Assembly (NCBI GenBank): GCA_946481095.1
Contig: CAMLML010000043.1
Location: forward strand, 1-36,062
Source of the DNA: an uncultured Cellvibrio sp.
Lineage (GTDB): Bacteria; Pseudomonadota; Gammaproteobacteria; Pseudomonadales; Cellvibrionaceae
Length of the DNA stretch: 36,062 nt
Direction: 5' to 3'
In this document: piece by piece, positions 9,776 through 18,587 of the stretch
How positions within the stretch are numbered: the stretch's first letter is position 1
Layout of the letters: each line of letters begins with the position of its first letter
Notes under the pieces: generated by a model
What the model saw: only the letters and a program-made list of their open reading frames with translations
The model's database searches: none
Told to the model about the DNA's origin: nothing
Translations under genes and position numbers: made by a program

Positions 9776-10162
9776 TTAATATTCTACTGGTTGACCCACA
9801 ACATAAATTCGCTGATCTGATTTTTTGTCTGTCACAATAACATGTACCAAGTACCATTTACCCTGTTTTCGTTCTGCATTAACAAAAACTTCAGCATCTT
9901 TTTTTGAGCCATCAATAGTATATTGAAACGTCGCTACACCACTGTCACCTGATTCACTGATATTGCCTGTAACAAAAAAACTGAACTCCAGTTTTTTGCC
10001 TAGCATACGCTTCACTCTGGGATCTTGCTGAATGACCTTAACCGATTTTTGGTAGACATCGCCTTTCATCATGGTCATCAAACCGGCAAGCAATGCCACT
10101 AGCATGGCAACAACCAACAAAGACCCTAATATTGAATAGATGACCCATTTGATGTTTTTCAT
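9776..10162 (-). CDS. Coa1-family (cytochrome oxidase assembly protein 1-like) membrane protein
   Basis: A 128-residue protein with one N-terminal membrane helix (about residues 6-28) and a soluble extracytoplasmic domain. The domain begins QQDPRVKRMLGKKLEFSFFVTGNISESGDSG and ends in a GKWYLVHVIV strand, the pattern of bacterial Coa1/TIM21-like domains. In mitochondria Coa1 assists cytochrome oxidase assembly; the bacterial role is not established and no oxidase gene is in this window. The ATG at 10162 is preferred to the GTG six bases upstream because AGG lies eight bases before it. It is the last gene of the minus-strand run after the efflux genes but is separated from them by about 320 bases, so it is probably transcribed alone. 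Confidence 0.75.
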   Translation of the reverse strand: MKNIKWVIYSILGSLLVVAMLVALLAGLMTMMKGDVYQKSVKVIQQDPRVKRMLGKKLEFSFFVTGNISESGDSGVATFQYTIDGSKKDAEVFVNAERKQGKWYLVHVIVTDKKSDQRIYVVGQPVEY

Positions 10163-10482
10163 AATCACTACCTGCCGATGTTAACGTCTAATGTTATAAA
10201 TCGTTATTAAGTAAAACGTCGTACAACTTATGGATATGACACAAATGAGTTAATACCTGCATGATTCAAAAAGCAATCATCAAGTGAAAATTTTTCGCAA
10301 AATTATCGTCACCCGGCAAAAATCTGTTACTCAATGACTTCCCAAATGAAGCCAAAACTGGGGATTGGGATGGCGACGACGCGCGCAACCTTTAATGGAA
10401 ACTCACTCTGATGAAGTCTGGAAAATATTGACGCCCACAGGTTGGCTCTGCGTATTGATTGTGTTGTTTTGGAAAAAATAAA
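10163..10482. other. Intergenic stretch, no convincing gene
   Basis: About 320 bases between the efflux lipoprotein stop and the Coa1-like start. It probably contains the Coa1-like promoter. A 28-codon plus-strand frame at 10395-10481 has no ribosome site and is not called. A small ATGATT/AATCAT inverted repeat (10261-10280) has no T-tract. No repeat family seen elsewhere in the window occurs here. Confidence 0.5.
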
Positions 10483-11997
10483 TCAGGGTTTATTCCAACC
10501 ACCGCCCAGAGCTTTATATAAAGTCACTGCAGCTTTCAATCGCGACAAACGTTGTTGTACCAAAGTATCCTGTGCTTGTGCAAAGCTGCGCTGCGCATCC
10601 AACAAATTAATTAATTCATTGCTACCCTGACGATAACGACTTTCCGCAAGGCGTAAACTTAATTCGGCCTGTTTAACAATTTCCTGCTGGCTGATTTCCT
10701 GTTGTCTGGTAATTTCCGTTGTCGCCAGAGTGTCATCCACTTCTTGCAAGGCAAGCAAAATGGATTTGTGATATTGCAACAAAAGTTCTTCTGCACGCGA
10801 ATCAGTCACACGTTTTTGATTCCACAATCGTCCACCTGCAAAAACCGTTTGCGCAAGCGATACCGCCCAACTGTTGGCACTGGTTACCGGATTCAAGCGA
10901 AACAATTCTGACGAAGATTTCTCAATACTGGCGGACAAATCGAATGTCGGCAATAACGCTGAGCGCGCTTGCACCACATCCGCCCTGGCAGCAATTAATT
11001 CCGCCTCTGCTACTGCCACATCAGGTCGGCGTGCAATCAAATCAGCGGGTGTGCCAGGTGATAATTCCGGCACAGAAATAGATAATAAATTTTCTGCTGG
11101 CGGAGTAAATTCAATTGGCGAATGACCTAATAAAATAGCCAAAGCAGAAGAGGCCTGTTTAGCTTGTAATTGCAAGGGCAACAAACTGGCTTGCTGATTA
11201 AGCAGGTTGGTTTTTTGCTGCGCAACTTCCCCTGCATTGGCAGCGCCATTATTATATTTGGCTTCGACAATACGCTGGATATTTTCAGCGATAACAATAT
11301 TTTTTTGTGTAGTAGCGATACGTTCCTGTAATGCAAGATAATCGAACCAACCTGAAGCAACAGCGGCTTTAATACTTAAGGCAGCGGCTTGTTGATTGTA
11401 GAGATTAGCTGTTGCTATCGCCTTATCCGCACGTCGTGTAGCGGCAATACCGCCCCACAAATCAACTTCATATTGCATATTCAAACTGACGCCGGTGGAC
11501 TCACTTCTTGTGGTCACGCCTGCCAAATTTTCAGAATTACGCTCACCAGATGAAACCTTGGCATTTAACGTTGGAAACCAACTGGCATCGGCAATCTTTA
11601 ATTGTAATTCAGCTTGCTTAACTCTCTCGGCAATCATCAACAAATCAAGACTTTGTTGATTGGCCGATTGCATTAACTGGTTTAATTTTTCTGATTGAAA
11701 ATAAGTCCACCAGGTTTGATCTATCACTGCCGGTGTTGTTTGAGCATCAGAGTAAGTAAAAGCAGACGCATATTGAATATCGGGTTGTTCAATTTTTGTT
11801 GACGAGCTGCAAGCCGTCATTAAAAAAATGCATGCTACAACAAGAAACTTTTGTAATACAAAAAATCCCCCGTCATTCCTGCGAAGACAGGAATCCAGCG
11901 ATGCAACAAAATAATTGGATTCCTGCCTTCGCAGGAATGACGACCAGGAATATTTTTTATAAAAATCCATACAAAACCAATATGACAATAATTTCAT
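10483..11997 (-). CDS. Outer-membrane efflux lipoprotein (NodT/OprM-type TolC family) with disrupted signal region
   Basis: Outer-membrane channel of a tripartite exporter. Two OEP repeats are visible: the first from DQTWWTYFQSEKLNQLMQSANQQSLDL to the AYHQQA-like coiled coil, the second from GTPADLIARRPDVAVAEAEL to LLDAQRSFAQAQDTLVQQRLSRLKAAVTLYKALGGGW. The lipobox FLMTAC places the lipid-anchored Cys near residue 63, far later than the usual 15-25. Residues about 5-48 are encoded by a palindromic repeat with flanks (see the 11872-11941 repeat); without them the start would read MKLL-QKFLVVACIFLMTAC. The ATG at 11997 has GGAG five bases upstream, overlapping the macB stop; a nearby ATG at 12000 is too close to it. 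An ATG at MDFYKKY is an alternative. It completes a MacA-MacB-OMF set. Confidence 0.88.
   Translation of the reverse strand: MKLLSYWFCMDFYKKYSWSSFLRRQESNYFVASLDSCLRRNDGGFFVLQKFLVVACIFLMTACSSSTKIEQPDIQYASAFTYSDAQTTPAVIDQTWWTYFQSEKLNQLMQSANQQSLDLLMIAERVKQAELQLKIADASWFPTLNAKVSSGERNSENLAGVTTRSESTGVSLNMQYEVDLWGGIAATRRADKAIATANLYNQQAAALSIKAAVASGWFDYLALQERIATTQKNIVIAENIQRIVEAKYNNGAANAGEVAQQKTNLLNQQASLLPLQLQAKQASSALAILLGHSPIEFTPPAENLLSISVPELSPGTPADLIARRPDVAVAEAELIAARADVVQARSALLPTFDLSASIEKSSSELFRLNPVTSANSWAVSLAQTVFAGGRLWNQKRVTDSRAEELLLQYHKSILLALQEVDDTLATTEITRQQEISQQEIVKQAELSLRLAESRYRQGSNELINLLDAQRSFAQAQDTLVQQRLSRLKAAVTLYKALGGGWNKP
11872..11941. repeat. REP-like palindromic pair inside the efflux lipoprotein start
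   Basis: Two 26-base arms, at 11872-11897 and 11916-11941, are reverse complements with one mismatch. Each begins or ends with GTCATTCCTGCG or its complement. Each arm also folds on itself through ATTCCTG/CAGGAAT. The type (CGTCATTCCTGCGAAG...GGAATCCAG) is a familiar dispersed repeat in proteobacteria and is unlike the CCCTCACCC family elsewhere in the window. An ATTA tetramer occurs on both sides of the wider insert and could be a target duplication. Confidence 0.75.
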
Positions 11998-11999
11998 CA

Positions 12000-13931
12000 T
12001 CACTCCGTAGCCAATGCCATAACCGGGTCTAGTCTTGCCGCTTTTCGTGCAGGCAAATAGCCAAAAATTAATCCTGTTACAAATGCGCAACTGAATGCCA
12101 TAATCACCGGCCATATTGAATAAGCGACTGGCATTCCAAAACGGCCGACCAAACTGGCAGTCGCTAACCCCACCAAAATGCCAATCAAACCACCAATGGC
12201 AGAAACCACCAGAGCTTCAATTAAAAATTGTTGCATGATATGACGAGTGCGGGCACCGGTTGCCATGCGAATGCCAATTTCGCGTGTACGCTCTGTCACG
12301 CTCACCAACATAATATTCATCACACCTATTCCACCTACCAACAACGAAATGGCAGCAATCGAGCCTAACAAAATCGTCATGGTATTTTGTGTTTCTGACA
12401 CCATATCAATCAGCGATGACATGCTACGAATTTGAAAATCTTCTGTACCATGGCGCTCCATCATCACACTGTGAATACGTGTTTGCGCCGTCTCCATATT
12501 TTTTTCATCATCAATTGAAACAATAATGCTACGCAAATGTTTTTGACCAATGATCCGCAAGCTTCCGGTTTTAAAAGGCACGAACACTTTGTCATCCTGA
12601 TCCTGTCCTCCCGGATCAGCGCCACGCTCACTCATCACACCAATCACTTGAAACAATACATTGTTAATAATGACAAATTCGCCCAATGGGTTTTTATCGG
12701 CAAATAATTTGGTTGCGACAGTTTTTCCCAAAACGACAACAGTTGCGTAATTTTTATCATCTTCTGCTGTAAAAAAAGTACCCTGCGCAACTTGCCATTT
12801 ACGGGCAGAAGGAAACTCTGGCGCAGTTGCTTGAATTTCAGTTGAATGATCAAGGTTGCCATAACGCAAAGTAAATTGACCATTTTGCTCGGGCAAAGCC
12901 GAAGCCACATGCGGCAATTCTTTTACTGCATCCACATCTTCCGGTACCAGTGTCATCAAATCCCAACGCCATCGATTTTGCGTGGGCGATCCAGGACGAA
13001 TCAATAATAAATTGCTGCCCATGGCACTGATGGAATCCACAACCGATTTTTTCGCTCCGTCGCCAATTGCCATCAAACTGATCACCGAAGCCACACCAAT
13101 TACGATCCCCAATAAAGTGAGCACCGTTCGAAAAATATTGGAGTGCAAAGAGCGAAATGCCGTTTTCATGGCTTCCAGCAATTCACTTTTTAATCGGGAT
13201 TCGGTGTTGGTTAAGGACGGCAGAATTTTTTTATCGCTAGAAATTGACGGGCCTGCATCGGCAATAATTTTACCATCGCGAATCTCAATTAATCGATCCG
13301 CATTTTTGGCAACTTCGGCATCGTGGGTAATAAGAATTATAGTGTGACCTTGCGCGTTTAATTCTTTTAATAAACGCATTACCTCTTTACCACTTTGGCT
13401 GTCCAACGCACCCGTTGGCTCATCAGCCAAAATAATTTGACCACCATTCATCAATGCGCGGGCAATCGACACCCGCTGTTGTTGGCCGCCCGACAATTGA
13501 TTGGGCTTATGATCCAATCTTTCCTGCAAACCCAAAGAAGTTAATAATTCAATCGATCTCTCACGGCGTTTTTCTGCGGGCAATCCGGAATAGGTTGCAG
13601 GCAATTCAACATTTTCACAAGCAGTAGAGCTGGCCAATAAATTATAACTTTGAAAAACAAAACCAAAGGCTTCGCGTCGCAAATGTGCCAAACCATCGCG
13701 ATCCAATTCCGATACATTATTTCCGGCAAAAAAATAATGACCGCTGGTTGCTTTATCCAAACAACCTAAAATATTCATCAGCGTAGATTTGCCGGAGCCA
13801 GACTGCCCCATAATCGCTACAAATTCGCCAGCATAAATTTGCAAATCAATTCCATGCAAAACCTGCACAGATAATTCACCGTTACGAAACGTTTTCGTAA
13901 TATTGGAAAGTTGAATCAGTGGTTGATCCAT
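12000..13931 (-). CDS. macB: MacB-type ABC exporter (ATPase fused to permease)
   Basis: Inner-membrane mechanotransmission ABC transporter that drives a MacA-TolC-like channel. The 643-residue protein has the ATPase domain at 5-225, with Walker [10 protein letters not shown] (42-50), signature LSGGQQQR and Walker [13 protein letters not shown] first membrane helix ([24 protein letters not shown], about 267-290) is followed by a large periplasmic domain and three C-terminal helices, including [37 protein letters not shown]. Its ATG overlaps the macA stop by one base (TAATG), indicating translational coupling. The substrate is not revealed by sequence. The same architecture occurs in PvdT of the pyoverdine-exporting PvdRT-OpmQ pump, which is suggestive given the iron genes upstream. 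Confidence 0.94.
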   Translation of the reverse strand: MDQPLIQLSNITKTFRNGELSVQVLHGIDLQIYAGEFVAIMGQSGSGKSTLMNILGCLDKATSGHYFFAGNNVSELDRDGLAHLRREAFGFVFQSYNLLASSTACENVELPATYSGLPAEKRRERSIELLTSLGLQERLDHKPNQLSGGQQQRVSIARALMNGGQIILADEPTGALDSQSGKEVMRLLKELNAQGHTIILITHDAEVAKNADRLIEIRDGKIIADAGPSISSDKKILPSLTNTESRLKSELLEAMKTAFRSLHSNIFRTVLTLLGIVIGVASVISLMAIGDGAKKSVVDSISAMGSNLLLIRPGSPTQNRWRWDLMTLVPEDVDAVKELPHVASALPEQNGQFTLRYGNLDHSTEIQATAPEFPSARKWQVAQGTFFTAEDDKNYATVVVLGKTVATKLFADKNPLGEFVIINNVLFQVIGVMSERGADPGGQDQDDKVFVPFKTGSLRIIGQKHLRSIIVSIDDEKNMETAQTRIHSVMMERHGTEDFQIRSMSSLIDMVSETQNTMTILLGSIAAISLLVGGIGVMNIMLVSVTERTREIGIRMATGARTRHIMQQFLIEALVVSAIGGLIGILVGLATASLVGRFGMPVAYSIWPVIMAFSCAFVTGLIFGYLPARKAARLDPVMALATE

Positions 13932-15256
13932 TAACGTCTTCCCATACCTGGACCGCCACCCCAGCCACCAGCTGCAGTTTTCACTTGATTGGGCTTGGTA
14001 ATACTGCTCACTACTTGTTCGCCTTCTTGCAAACCTTCAATAATTTCTGCCTGCACGCGGTTAGTCACACCCACTTTTACCTTGCGCTCTTCAGTCACCT
14101 GGCCTTCTTTCATAATGTTGACTGTGGCTTCACGAATTCTTTTTTCACGGGATGGAATCATACCGGTTTGTACAGGATCAGAATTTTGCTCGCGTTTTTG
14201 TTGCCATTCTTCCGGTGATTTATTTCTCCATTCTTTTTTATTACCGCCTTTATCTGTGCCTCTTGCATCGCCCGCCGATGTAAAAGTTAATGCTGACATA
14301 GGCACGAGTAAAACATTTTTAGCCTGGGATTCAATAAAGAAAACCTGCGTACTCATTTGCGTCATCAATAGTCGGTTTTCATTGGGCACATCAAATAATG
14401 CGTTATAAAGCACTACATTATTTAATACCTCAGGCGTGGGTTGAATGCGATCCAACTGACTGTACCAACGCCTGCCCTGACTCCCCAGAGTAGTAAAATA
14501 CACTGGCATTTGTTTGCGCAATTTGCTGATATCCGCTTCAGAGACTTGCGTTTGCACTGTCATAGTTGACAAGTCAGCGACACGCATAATGGTGGGCGCC
14601 ATTTGATTGGTATTCAGTGTTTGTCCTTGGCGGGATGTAATGGAAACCACTGTGCCATTAATAGGTGAATAGATTTTCGCAAATTCCAGATTGGCGGATT
14701 CAACACGCAAGGTGGAATCCGTTTGTTTGATTTGCGCCTGCAAGGCTTTTAGTTGTGCCTGCGCTGATTGCAAACTGGCTTCGGCAGCTTGCAGTATTTC
14801 AGTTGAAGTTGCATCTTCATTTTTTAAATTTTGTTGCCGTTGGAAATTAATTTCAGCCAATCTCAGTTGCGCTTGTTTATCCAACAATTGTGCCTGTTGA
14901 TTCTGTAATTGTGCCCGAGTGCCATCTACTCTGGCTGCGTAAACAGTTGCATCAATTTCTGCCAACAAGTCACCAACCTTGACTTCATCACCAACTTCAA
15001 CATGTAGTTTTTTTAAAATACCGGAGACCTGTGCACCCACATCAACATAATCCTGTGGCTGTAAAATCCCGGTGGCAGTCACCAAATTTTCAATATCACC
15101 GCGCGCAACCGCTTCGGTGGTATAAACAAGTTCGTTTTCATCTTTTATTAAAAATGTTCGCCATAAAAAAATGGATGCTGCAAAAAGAAACAGCGCAATG
15201 AATATCCATTTGGGTTGTTTGTAGAGGGGAATTTTTTTATGGATGTGCAAATTCAT
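13931..15256 (-). CDS. macA: MacA-type periplasmic adaptor (membrane fusion protein)
   Basis: Links MacB to the outer-membrane channel. The 441-residue protein has an N-terminal membrane anchor ([20 protein letters not shown], about 18-37) and a lipoyl half-motif [31 protein letters not shown] long Gln/Ala-rich helical hairpin (about 105-195) follows, then the second lipoyl half ending [19 protein letters not shown] and beta-barrel segments. The tail is Gly-rich ([12 protein letters not shown]) after an inserted Lys/Glu-rich stretch around 325-365. A good ribosome site (AGAGAAG) precedes the ATG. Only 28 bases separate the start from a repeat element and 138 bases from the DUF4198 gene on the same strand, leaving little room for its own promoter. 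Confidence 0.94.
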   Translation of the reverse strand: MNLHIHKKIPLYKQPKWIFIALFLFAASIFLWRTFLIKDENELVYTTEAVARGDIENLVTATGILQPQDYVDVGAQVSGILKKLHVEVGDEVKVGDLLAEIDATVYAARVDGTRAQLQNQQAQLLDKQAQLRLAEINFQRQQNLKNEDATSTEILQAAEASLQSAQAQLKALQAQIKQTDSTLRVESANLEFAKIYSPINGTVVSITSRQGQTLNTNQMAPTIMRVADLSTMTVQTQVSEADISKLRKQMPVYFTTLGSQGRRWYSQLDRIQPTPEVLNNVVLYNALFDVPNENRLLMTQMSTQVFFIESQAKNVLLVPMSALTFTSAGDARGTDKGGNKKEWRNKSPEEWQQKREQNSDPVQTGMIPSREKRIREATVNIMKEGQVTEERKVKVGVTNRVQAEIIEGLQEGEQVVSSITKPNQVKTAAGGWGGGPGMGRR

Positions 15257-15284
15257 TTTCTTCTCTGGATTTTTATAAAGATTG

Positions 15285-15385
15285 CCCTCACCCTAACCCT
15301 CTCCCGGAGGGAGAGGGAACTTAATCACATATTGATCAAGCAGGGAGTAATCCCCTCTCCCTCCGGGAGAGGGTTAGGGTGAGGG
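15285..15385. repeat. CCCTCACCC-type inverted-repeat element, copy A
   Basis: Perfect 21-base terminal inverted repeats, at 15285-15305 and 15365-15385, start CCCTCACCCTAACCC. Each arm is followed inward by a second complementary segment, so each end also forms its own CCCTCTCCC/GGGAGAGGG hairpin. The roughly 34-base core ends AGCAGGGAGTAAT. That core resembles the reverse complement of copy B's core, so A and B are the same element in opposite orientations. Lies between the DUF4198 stop and macA. Confidence 0.9.
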
Positions 15386-15394
15386 AGCTTGTGT

Positions 15395-16213
15395 TTATTC
15401 CGGTAAAACCTCAAACGTCGCCGCATAATTTGCAGAGCGTTGAGTCGCCGGTTTTGCAGCTTTGTTATCACGGTATTGTGCATTTAACCAATACATGCCC
15501 GCTGTTGGCCAGGTAATTTGAAATTGTCCTTTTTTATCGGTAACCACTTCTATTGCCTGCTGGTCATTACGGTAACGCATTCCACCAGCAATTACAGTCA
15601 CTTTAACATCAGCAACAGGTTCACCATTCATCAGGAATATAAATTCTGCTGTTTCACCCGCAAATAAATCGTTGGGGTGCGTGACAGGTTTTAATTCAAG
15701 ACCTTTTTTAGTTGGCTGCAAAACTGCATCACTGGGAGTACCTGAAGTTACAAAAGTTTCCATACGACGAGAAAATTCGGTGACTTGCAATTTGTTTGCA
15801 CCTTTTGGAACCTGTGTTGCAAAATCTTTTGGATCCGCTTTTTGACCACGCGGTGGCCACATACGGCGCTCACCTTCTGCGGTTTCCCAGGTAGCCATCA
15901 AACCACTGGATGCAATAGCAACTTTGTAAGTGCCTTTTTGCGGCAGTTGCAAATCGAAACTGCTGCGAAATTTCCCTGTATTAAGATTTGTTGCTTGCAC
16001 AGTCTTTCCATCAGGTGCCGTAATTAACAAATCATCGAATCGCATAGGCGCATGATCAGCATGAAAAATATCATTGGATACCGCACCATCTATTGTGACC
16101 CAGGCATCATTGGATGAAAGCACTGTTGCACTGGGTAATAACCAGGCACGGTGCGCTTCTGCAGTGAATGCGAGACTGCAGGTTAATGCTAATAAAAATT
16201 TTACTGTTTTCAT
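15395..16213 (-). CDS. DUF4198-family periplasmic protein
   Basis: A 272-residue secreted protein with the signal peptide MKTVKFLLALTCSLAFTAEA and a mature start HRAWLLPSATVLS. The His-Arg-Ala-Trp opening is typical of DUF4198 (COG5266, annotated as metal-uptake periplasmic components). A C-terminal immunoglobulin-like carboxypeptidase-regulatory fold is suggested by MNGEPVADVKVTVIAGG and TDKKGQFQITWPTAGMYWLNAQY. A longer frame back to 16294 runs into a repeat element; the ATG at 16213 gives a clean signal peptide and has GAGGAA upstream. It belongs to the iron-linked set PiuC, PepSY, DUF2271, DUF4198 seen downstream of TonB receptors. The exact role is unknown; a ligand- or metal-binding role is inference. 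Confidence 0.85.
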   Translation of the reverse strand: MKTVKFLLALTCSLAFTAEAHRAWLLPSATVLSSNDAWVTIDGAVSNDIFHADHAPMRFDDLLITAPDGKTVQATNLNTGKFRSSFDLQLPQKGTYKVAIASSGLMATWETAEGERRMWPPRGQKADPKDFATQVPKGANKLQVTEFSRRMETFVTSGTPSDAVLQPTKKGLELKPVTHPNDLFAGETAEFIFLMNGEPVADVKVTVIAGGMRYRNDQQAIEVVTDKKGQFQITWPTAGMYWLNAQYRDNKAAKPATQRSANYAATFEVLPE

Positions 16214-16254
16214 GTTTGTTCCTCGTTTGGAAATTTGATTTTTTTGACTGATTT

Positions 16255-16356
16255 CCCTCACCCTAACCCTCTCCCAGAGGGAGAGGGAATTCACTCCCTA
16301 CTTATTCGGAGTACTATCAAGTCCCCTCTCCCTCTGGGAGAGGGCCAGGGTGAGGG
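16255..16356. repeat. CCCTCACCC-type inverted-repeat element, copy B
   Basis: Terminal arms 16255-16275 and 16336-16356 are inverted repeats of 21 bases with two mismatches (TAA on the left against CCA on the right). The core, read on the minus strand, contains AAGTAGGGAGTGAATT and resembles copy A. It lies between DUF2271 and DUF4198, inside the presumed operon, so it would be transcribed as a strong RNA hairpin. Confidence 0.9.
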
Positions 16357-16361
16357 CATTT

Positions 16362-16877
16362 TCAATTCGCAATACTCAACCTAACCTCGCCCAATTCGCT
16401 TTTTCCTTTCTGCACAAAATCCGTTTTCTCTTTTACCGGCCAGCTAAACGGAATTTTTATTAATTCTCGACCGCCGACTTCACGTGCCGCTTCAACCATT
16501 AATACATAATCACCCTTGGCTAATTTCTCCAAAGGCGCTTTACCTTCGGTAAATTGCAATTGATGTACGCCCGGTTTTTTAGTTGCACCACTGATGCCAT
16601 CAATAGGCATATCACTGCTACGGCCAATCGCACGCCACCATTGACGCATATCCTTCAACCATTCTTCCCCTTTTTCACTTTTTTCTCCTCTGGATTCAAG
16701 CTGATACCAGACAGATAAATTTTTGACTTTTTTATCCGGTGTTTGTAACCAAACGGCCACATAGGGATTGTGGTATTCAGCAACATTTAACGTTGGCAAT
16801 TCGATTTGCAGATTCAAATCAGCAGCGAATGAGATTGCCGGGAATAAAGAAAACGCTAGTAGATATTTTTTTAACAT
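16362..16877 (-). CDS. DUF2271-family periplasmic protein
   Basis: A 171-residue protein with the signal peptide MLKKYLLAFSLFPAISFA cleaved before ADLNLQIELP. The mature part has the DUF2271 signature: HNPYVAVWLQTPDKKVKNLSVWY, WLKDMRQWW, DGISGATKKPGVHQL, and GDYVLMVEAAREVGGREL. Function is unknown. The family is repeatedly encoded beside PepSY-TM proteins and TonB receptors, so a role in periplasmic handling of iron chelates is inferred from context. GAGG lies at good spacing before the ATG. Repeat copies B and C flank the gene on both sides. Confidence 0.88.
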   Translation of the reverse strand: MLKKYLLAFSLFPAISFAADLNLQIELPTLNVAEYHNPYVAVWLQTPDKKVKNLSVWYQLESRGEKSEKGEEWLKDMRQWWRAIGRSSDMPIDGISGATKKPGVHQLQFTEGKAPLEKLAKGDYVLMVEAAREVGGRELIKIPFSWPVKEKTDFVQKGKSELGEVRLSIAN

Positions 16878-16911
16878 GTTTACCTCTTTTTAATTTTTGA
16901 AAATAATTTTG

Positions 16912-17087
16912 CCCTCACCCTGGCCCTCTCCCGGAGGGAGAGGGGACAGTTCCCCACTTTGAAAAAGGGGGGTTAGGGGGGATTTAAAATCTACAATTTT
17001 TCTACCATTTTAAATCCCTCCCCCGCCTCCCTTTTTCAAAGGGAGGAGCCAATCCCCTCTCCCTTTGGGAGAGGGTTAGGGTGAGGG
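16912..17087. repeat. Composite repeat, copy C: CCCTCACCC element with nested GAAAAAGG element
   Basis: The outer arms are 16912-16932 and 17067-17087 (two mismatches). Inside lies a second inverted repeat. Its left arm (about 16957-16990) starts CTTTGAAAAAGGGGGG and ends GGATTTAAAAT. Its right arm (about 17007-17041) starts ATTTTAAATCCC and ends CTTTTTCAAAG. The G-runs differ between arms, which makes orientation readable: the GGGGGGTTAGGGGGG arm is on the left. The element occupies nearly all of the gap between DUF2271 and the PepSY gene. Confidence 0.88.
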
Positions 17088-17089
17088 CT

Positions 17090-17710
17090 TCAATGCATCG
17101 AAATAATCAAAATCACCCAGGGCGCTATAACACCCAATAACAAAATCGGATAAGTCGAGCGGCGATTACCGGAGTACCGCCACAACAACCAAAATCCTGA
17201 TAAACAAAAAATCAAACAACAGACTGATACAAAATCCATAAACCAACGCCAGGCCTCGCTGGTGTTGCGGCCTTTGTGTAAATCGTTGAGATACGCAATC
17301 CAACCGCGTGAGGTTTCTTCATACACCCAGTCACCGGTTTCGCGGTTGATGCTTAACCAGGCATCACCACCGGGTTTGGGTAAGGCAAGATAAATTTCAT
17401 CGCTATTCCATTCGGCGGATTTTGTTGGGATATCCAGCTTCGCTTCGTCATCAAACCATTTGATCAATGTGCTTGGTAGAGGCTGTTGCTTCTCATCGCT
17501 GCCGGAAACTTCAGATAACAAATTATTCGGTAAGGTTTTTTCGGTAGTGGATACGCTGGGATCAGCTTTAATTGCATCGGCATGATTAAGCGTGATTCCT
17601 GTGACCGCAAATAAAAAAACGGCAACCAAACAAATTGCCGAACTCATCCAATGCAAACTTCTGATAAACGGAAGCCAGGATTTTTTGGAGGATTTTTTTA
17701 CATGCGTCAT
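17090..17710 (-). CDS. PepSY-associated TM-helix protein (iron-uptake type)
   Basis: A 206-residue inner-membrane protein. A basic start is followed by LHWMSSAICLVAVFLFAVTGITLNHAD (the PepSY-TM signature helix, about 19-45). Next comes a periplasmic domain with DAWLSINRETGDWVYEETSRGWIAYLNDLHKGRNTSEAWRW, and two C-terminal helices (about 158-178 and 188-205). Conserved histidines in LHW, LNHAD and LHKG suggest heme or metal-linked electron transfer, as proposed for periplasmic siderophore-iron reduction by this family. It starts three bases after piuC, the tightest junction in the operon and the only gap without a repeat element. Confidence 0.88.
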   Translation of the reverse strand: MTHVKKSSKKSWLPFIRSLHWMSSAICLVAVFLFAVTGITLNHADAIKADPSVSTTEKTLPNNLLSEVSGSDEKQQPLPSTLIKWFDDEAKLDIPTKSAEWNSDEIYLALPKPGGDAWLSINRETGDWVYEETSRGWIAYLNDLHKGRNTSEAWRWFMDFVSVCCLIFCLSGFWLLWRYSGNRRSTYPILLLGVIAPWVILIISMH

Positions 17711-17713
17711 AGA

Positions 17714-18394
17714 TTACACATTCGACCATTGACGTAACAGATTGTGATAGTGACCAGTCAATCCCAGCAGTTCTTCGGTGTCGCCCAGTTTTTGTCGAAG
17801 TGATTGAATGTTGCAATCCAGTTCGTACAACATATTTCGCTGCCAATCATCACGCACCATACTTTGCGTCCAGAAAAAACTGCACACACGTTCACCTTCA
17901 GTTACAGGTGCAACCTGATGCAAACTGGTCGATGGATATAAAATTAAATCACCGGCAGGTAATTTCACTTCGTGGCTACCGTAAGTGTCCTGCACAATTA
18001 ATTCGCCGCCCTGATATTCTTCAGGCTCGGATAAAAATAATGTGGATGACACATCAGTGCGCAAACTCAAATTGCTATTCGGCAAAATCCGAATTGCACC
18101 ATCCACATGAAATCCATAATGCTCACCACCTGCATAAGCATTAAACAATGGCGGCACTATGCGCAGTGGCAAAGCCGCCGACATAAACACAGGATTTGCG
18201 TACAATTTTTTTAAAACAATTTCACCCAACTCACGCGCAACCGGACTATCAATTGCCAATTGTCGATTGCGTTTTACTTGCGCACCCTGCACACCCACCG
18301 TTGCTTTACCATCAATCCATTCAGTGTTTTGCAAACGCAAACGGAAGTCACTGACTTCCGCTTTGGTTAGGATTTCGGGGATGTGGATTAGCAT
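17714..18394 (-). CDS. piuC: Fe(II)/2-oxoglutarate dioxygenase PiuC (YbiX, PKHD-type)
   Basis: A 226-residue cytoplasmic oxygenase of the PiuC/YbiX family, habitually next to catecholate siderophore receptors. The double-stranded beta-helix carries the iron ligands H96 and D98 ([11 protein letters not shown]) and H159 (YPSTSLHQV), with the 2-oxoglutarate arginine R169 (GERVCSFFW). The family start [20 protein letters not shown] and the [21 protein letters not shown] block are clear, and the length equals the E. coli protein. Its substrate is not firmly known; modification of a siderophore or receptor-linked ligand is often suggested. Downstream of the Fiu-like receptor, separated by repeat copy D. 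Confidence 0.95.
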   Translation of the reverse strand: MLIHIPEILTKAEVSDFRLRLQNTEWIDGKATVGVQGAQVKRNRQLAIDSPVARELGEIVLKKLYANPVFMSAALPLRIVPPLFNAYAGGEHYGFHVDGAIRILPNSNLSLRTDVSSTLFLSEPEEYQGGELIVQDTYGSHEVKLPAGDLILYPSTSLHQVAPVTEGERVCSFFWTQSMVRDDWQRNMLYELDCNIQSLRQKLGDTEELLGLTGHYHNLLRQWSNV

Positions 18395-18419
18395 ATTGAT
18401 TTACTCATTCAATAATTTT

Positions 18420-18583
18420 CCCTCACCCCAACCCTCTCCCAGAGGGAGAGGGAGTTAGCTCCTCCCTTTGAAAAAGGGAGGCGGGGGAGGGATTTTGAGA
18501 TCTCACATTTTTAAATCCCCCCTACCCCCCTTTTTCAAAGGGGGGATTTCCCCTCTCCCTCTGGGAGAGAGTTAGGGTGAGGG
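18420..18583. repeat. Composite repeat, copy D: nested element in the opposite orientation to copy C
   Basis: The outer arms are 18420-18440 and 18563-18583 (two mismatches). The inner left arm reads CTTTGAAAAAGGGAGGCGGG and the inner right arm ends CCCCCCTTTTTCAAAG. This is the reverse complement of the arm order in copy C. It fills the gap between the receptor stop (18588) and piuC, so the receptor transcript would end in or pass through a very stable stem. Confidence 0.9.
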
Positions 18584-18587
18584 CTTT

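Noticed and set aside
10395..10481. 28-codon plus-strand frame beginning METHSDEVWK with a hydrophobic end
   Set aside because: No ribosome site, no family resemblance, and it runs up to the stop of the convergent efflux gene; chance is likely.
12014..12114. Upstream extension of the efflux lipoprotein frame beginning MAGDYG
   Set aside because: It lies entirely inside the 3' end of macB in another frame; the ribosome site supports the ATG at 11997.
15285..15385. CCCTAACCC motif as a telomere-like repeat
   Set aside because: The motif occurs once per arm in a palindrome, not in tandem, so telomere resemblance is coincidental.
15285..18583. CRISPR-like reading of the repeated CCCTCACCC blocks
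   Set aside because: The repeats are inverted and lie in separate intergenic gaps, with genes, not uniform spacers, between them, and there are no cas genes.
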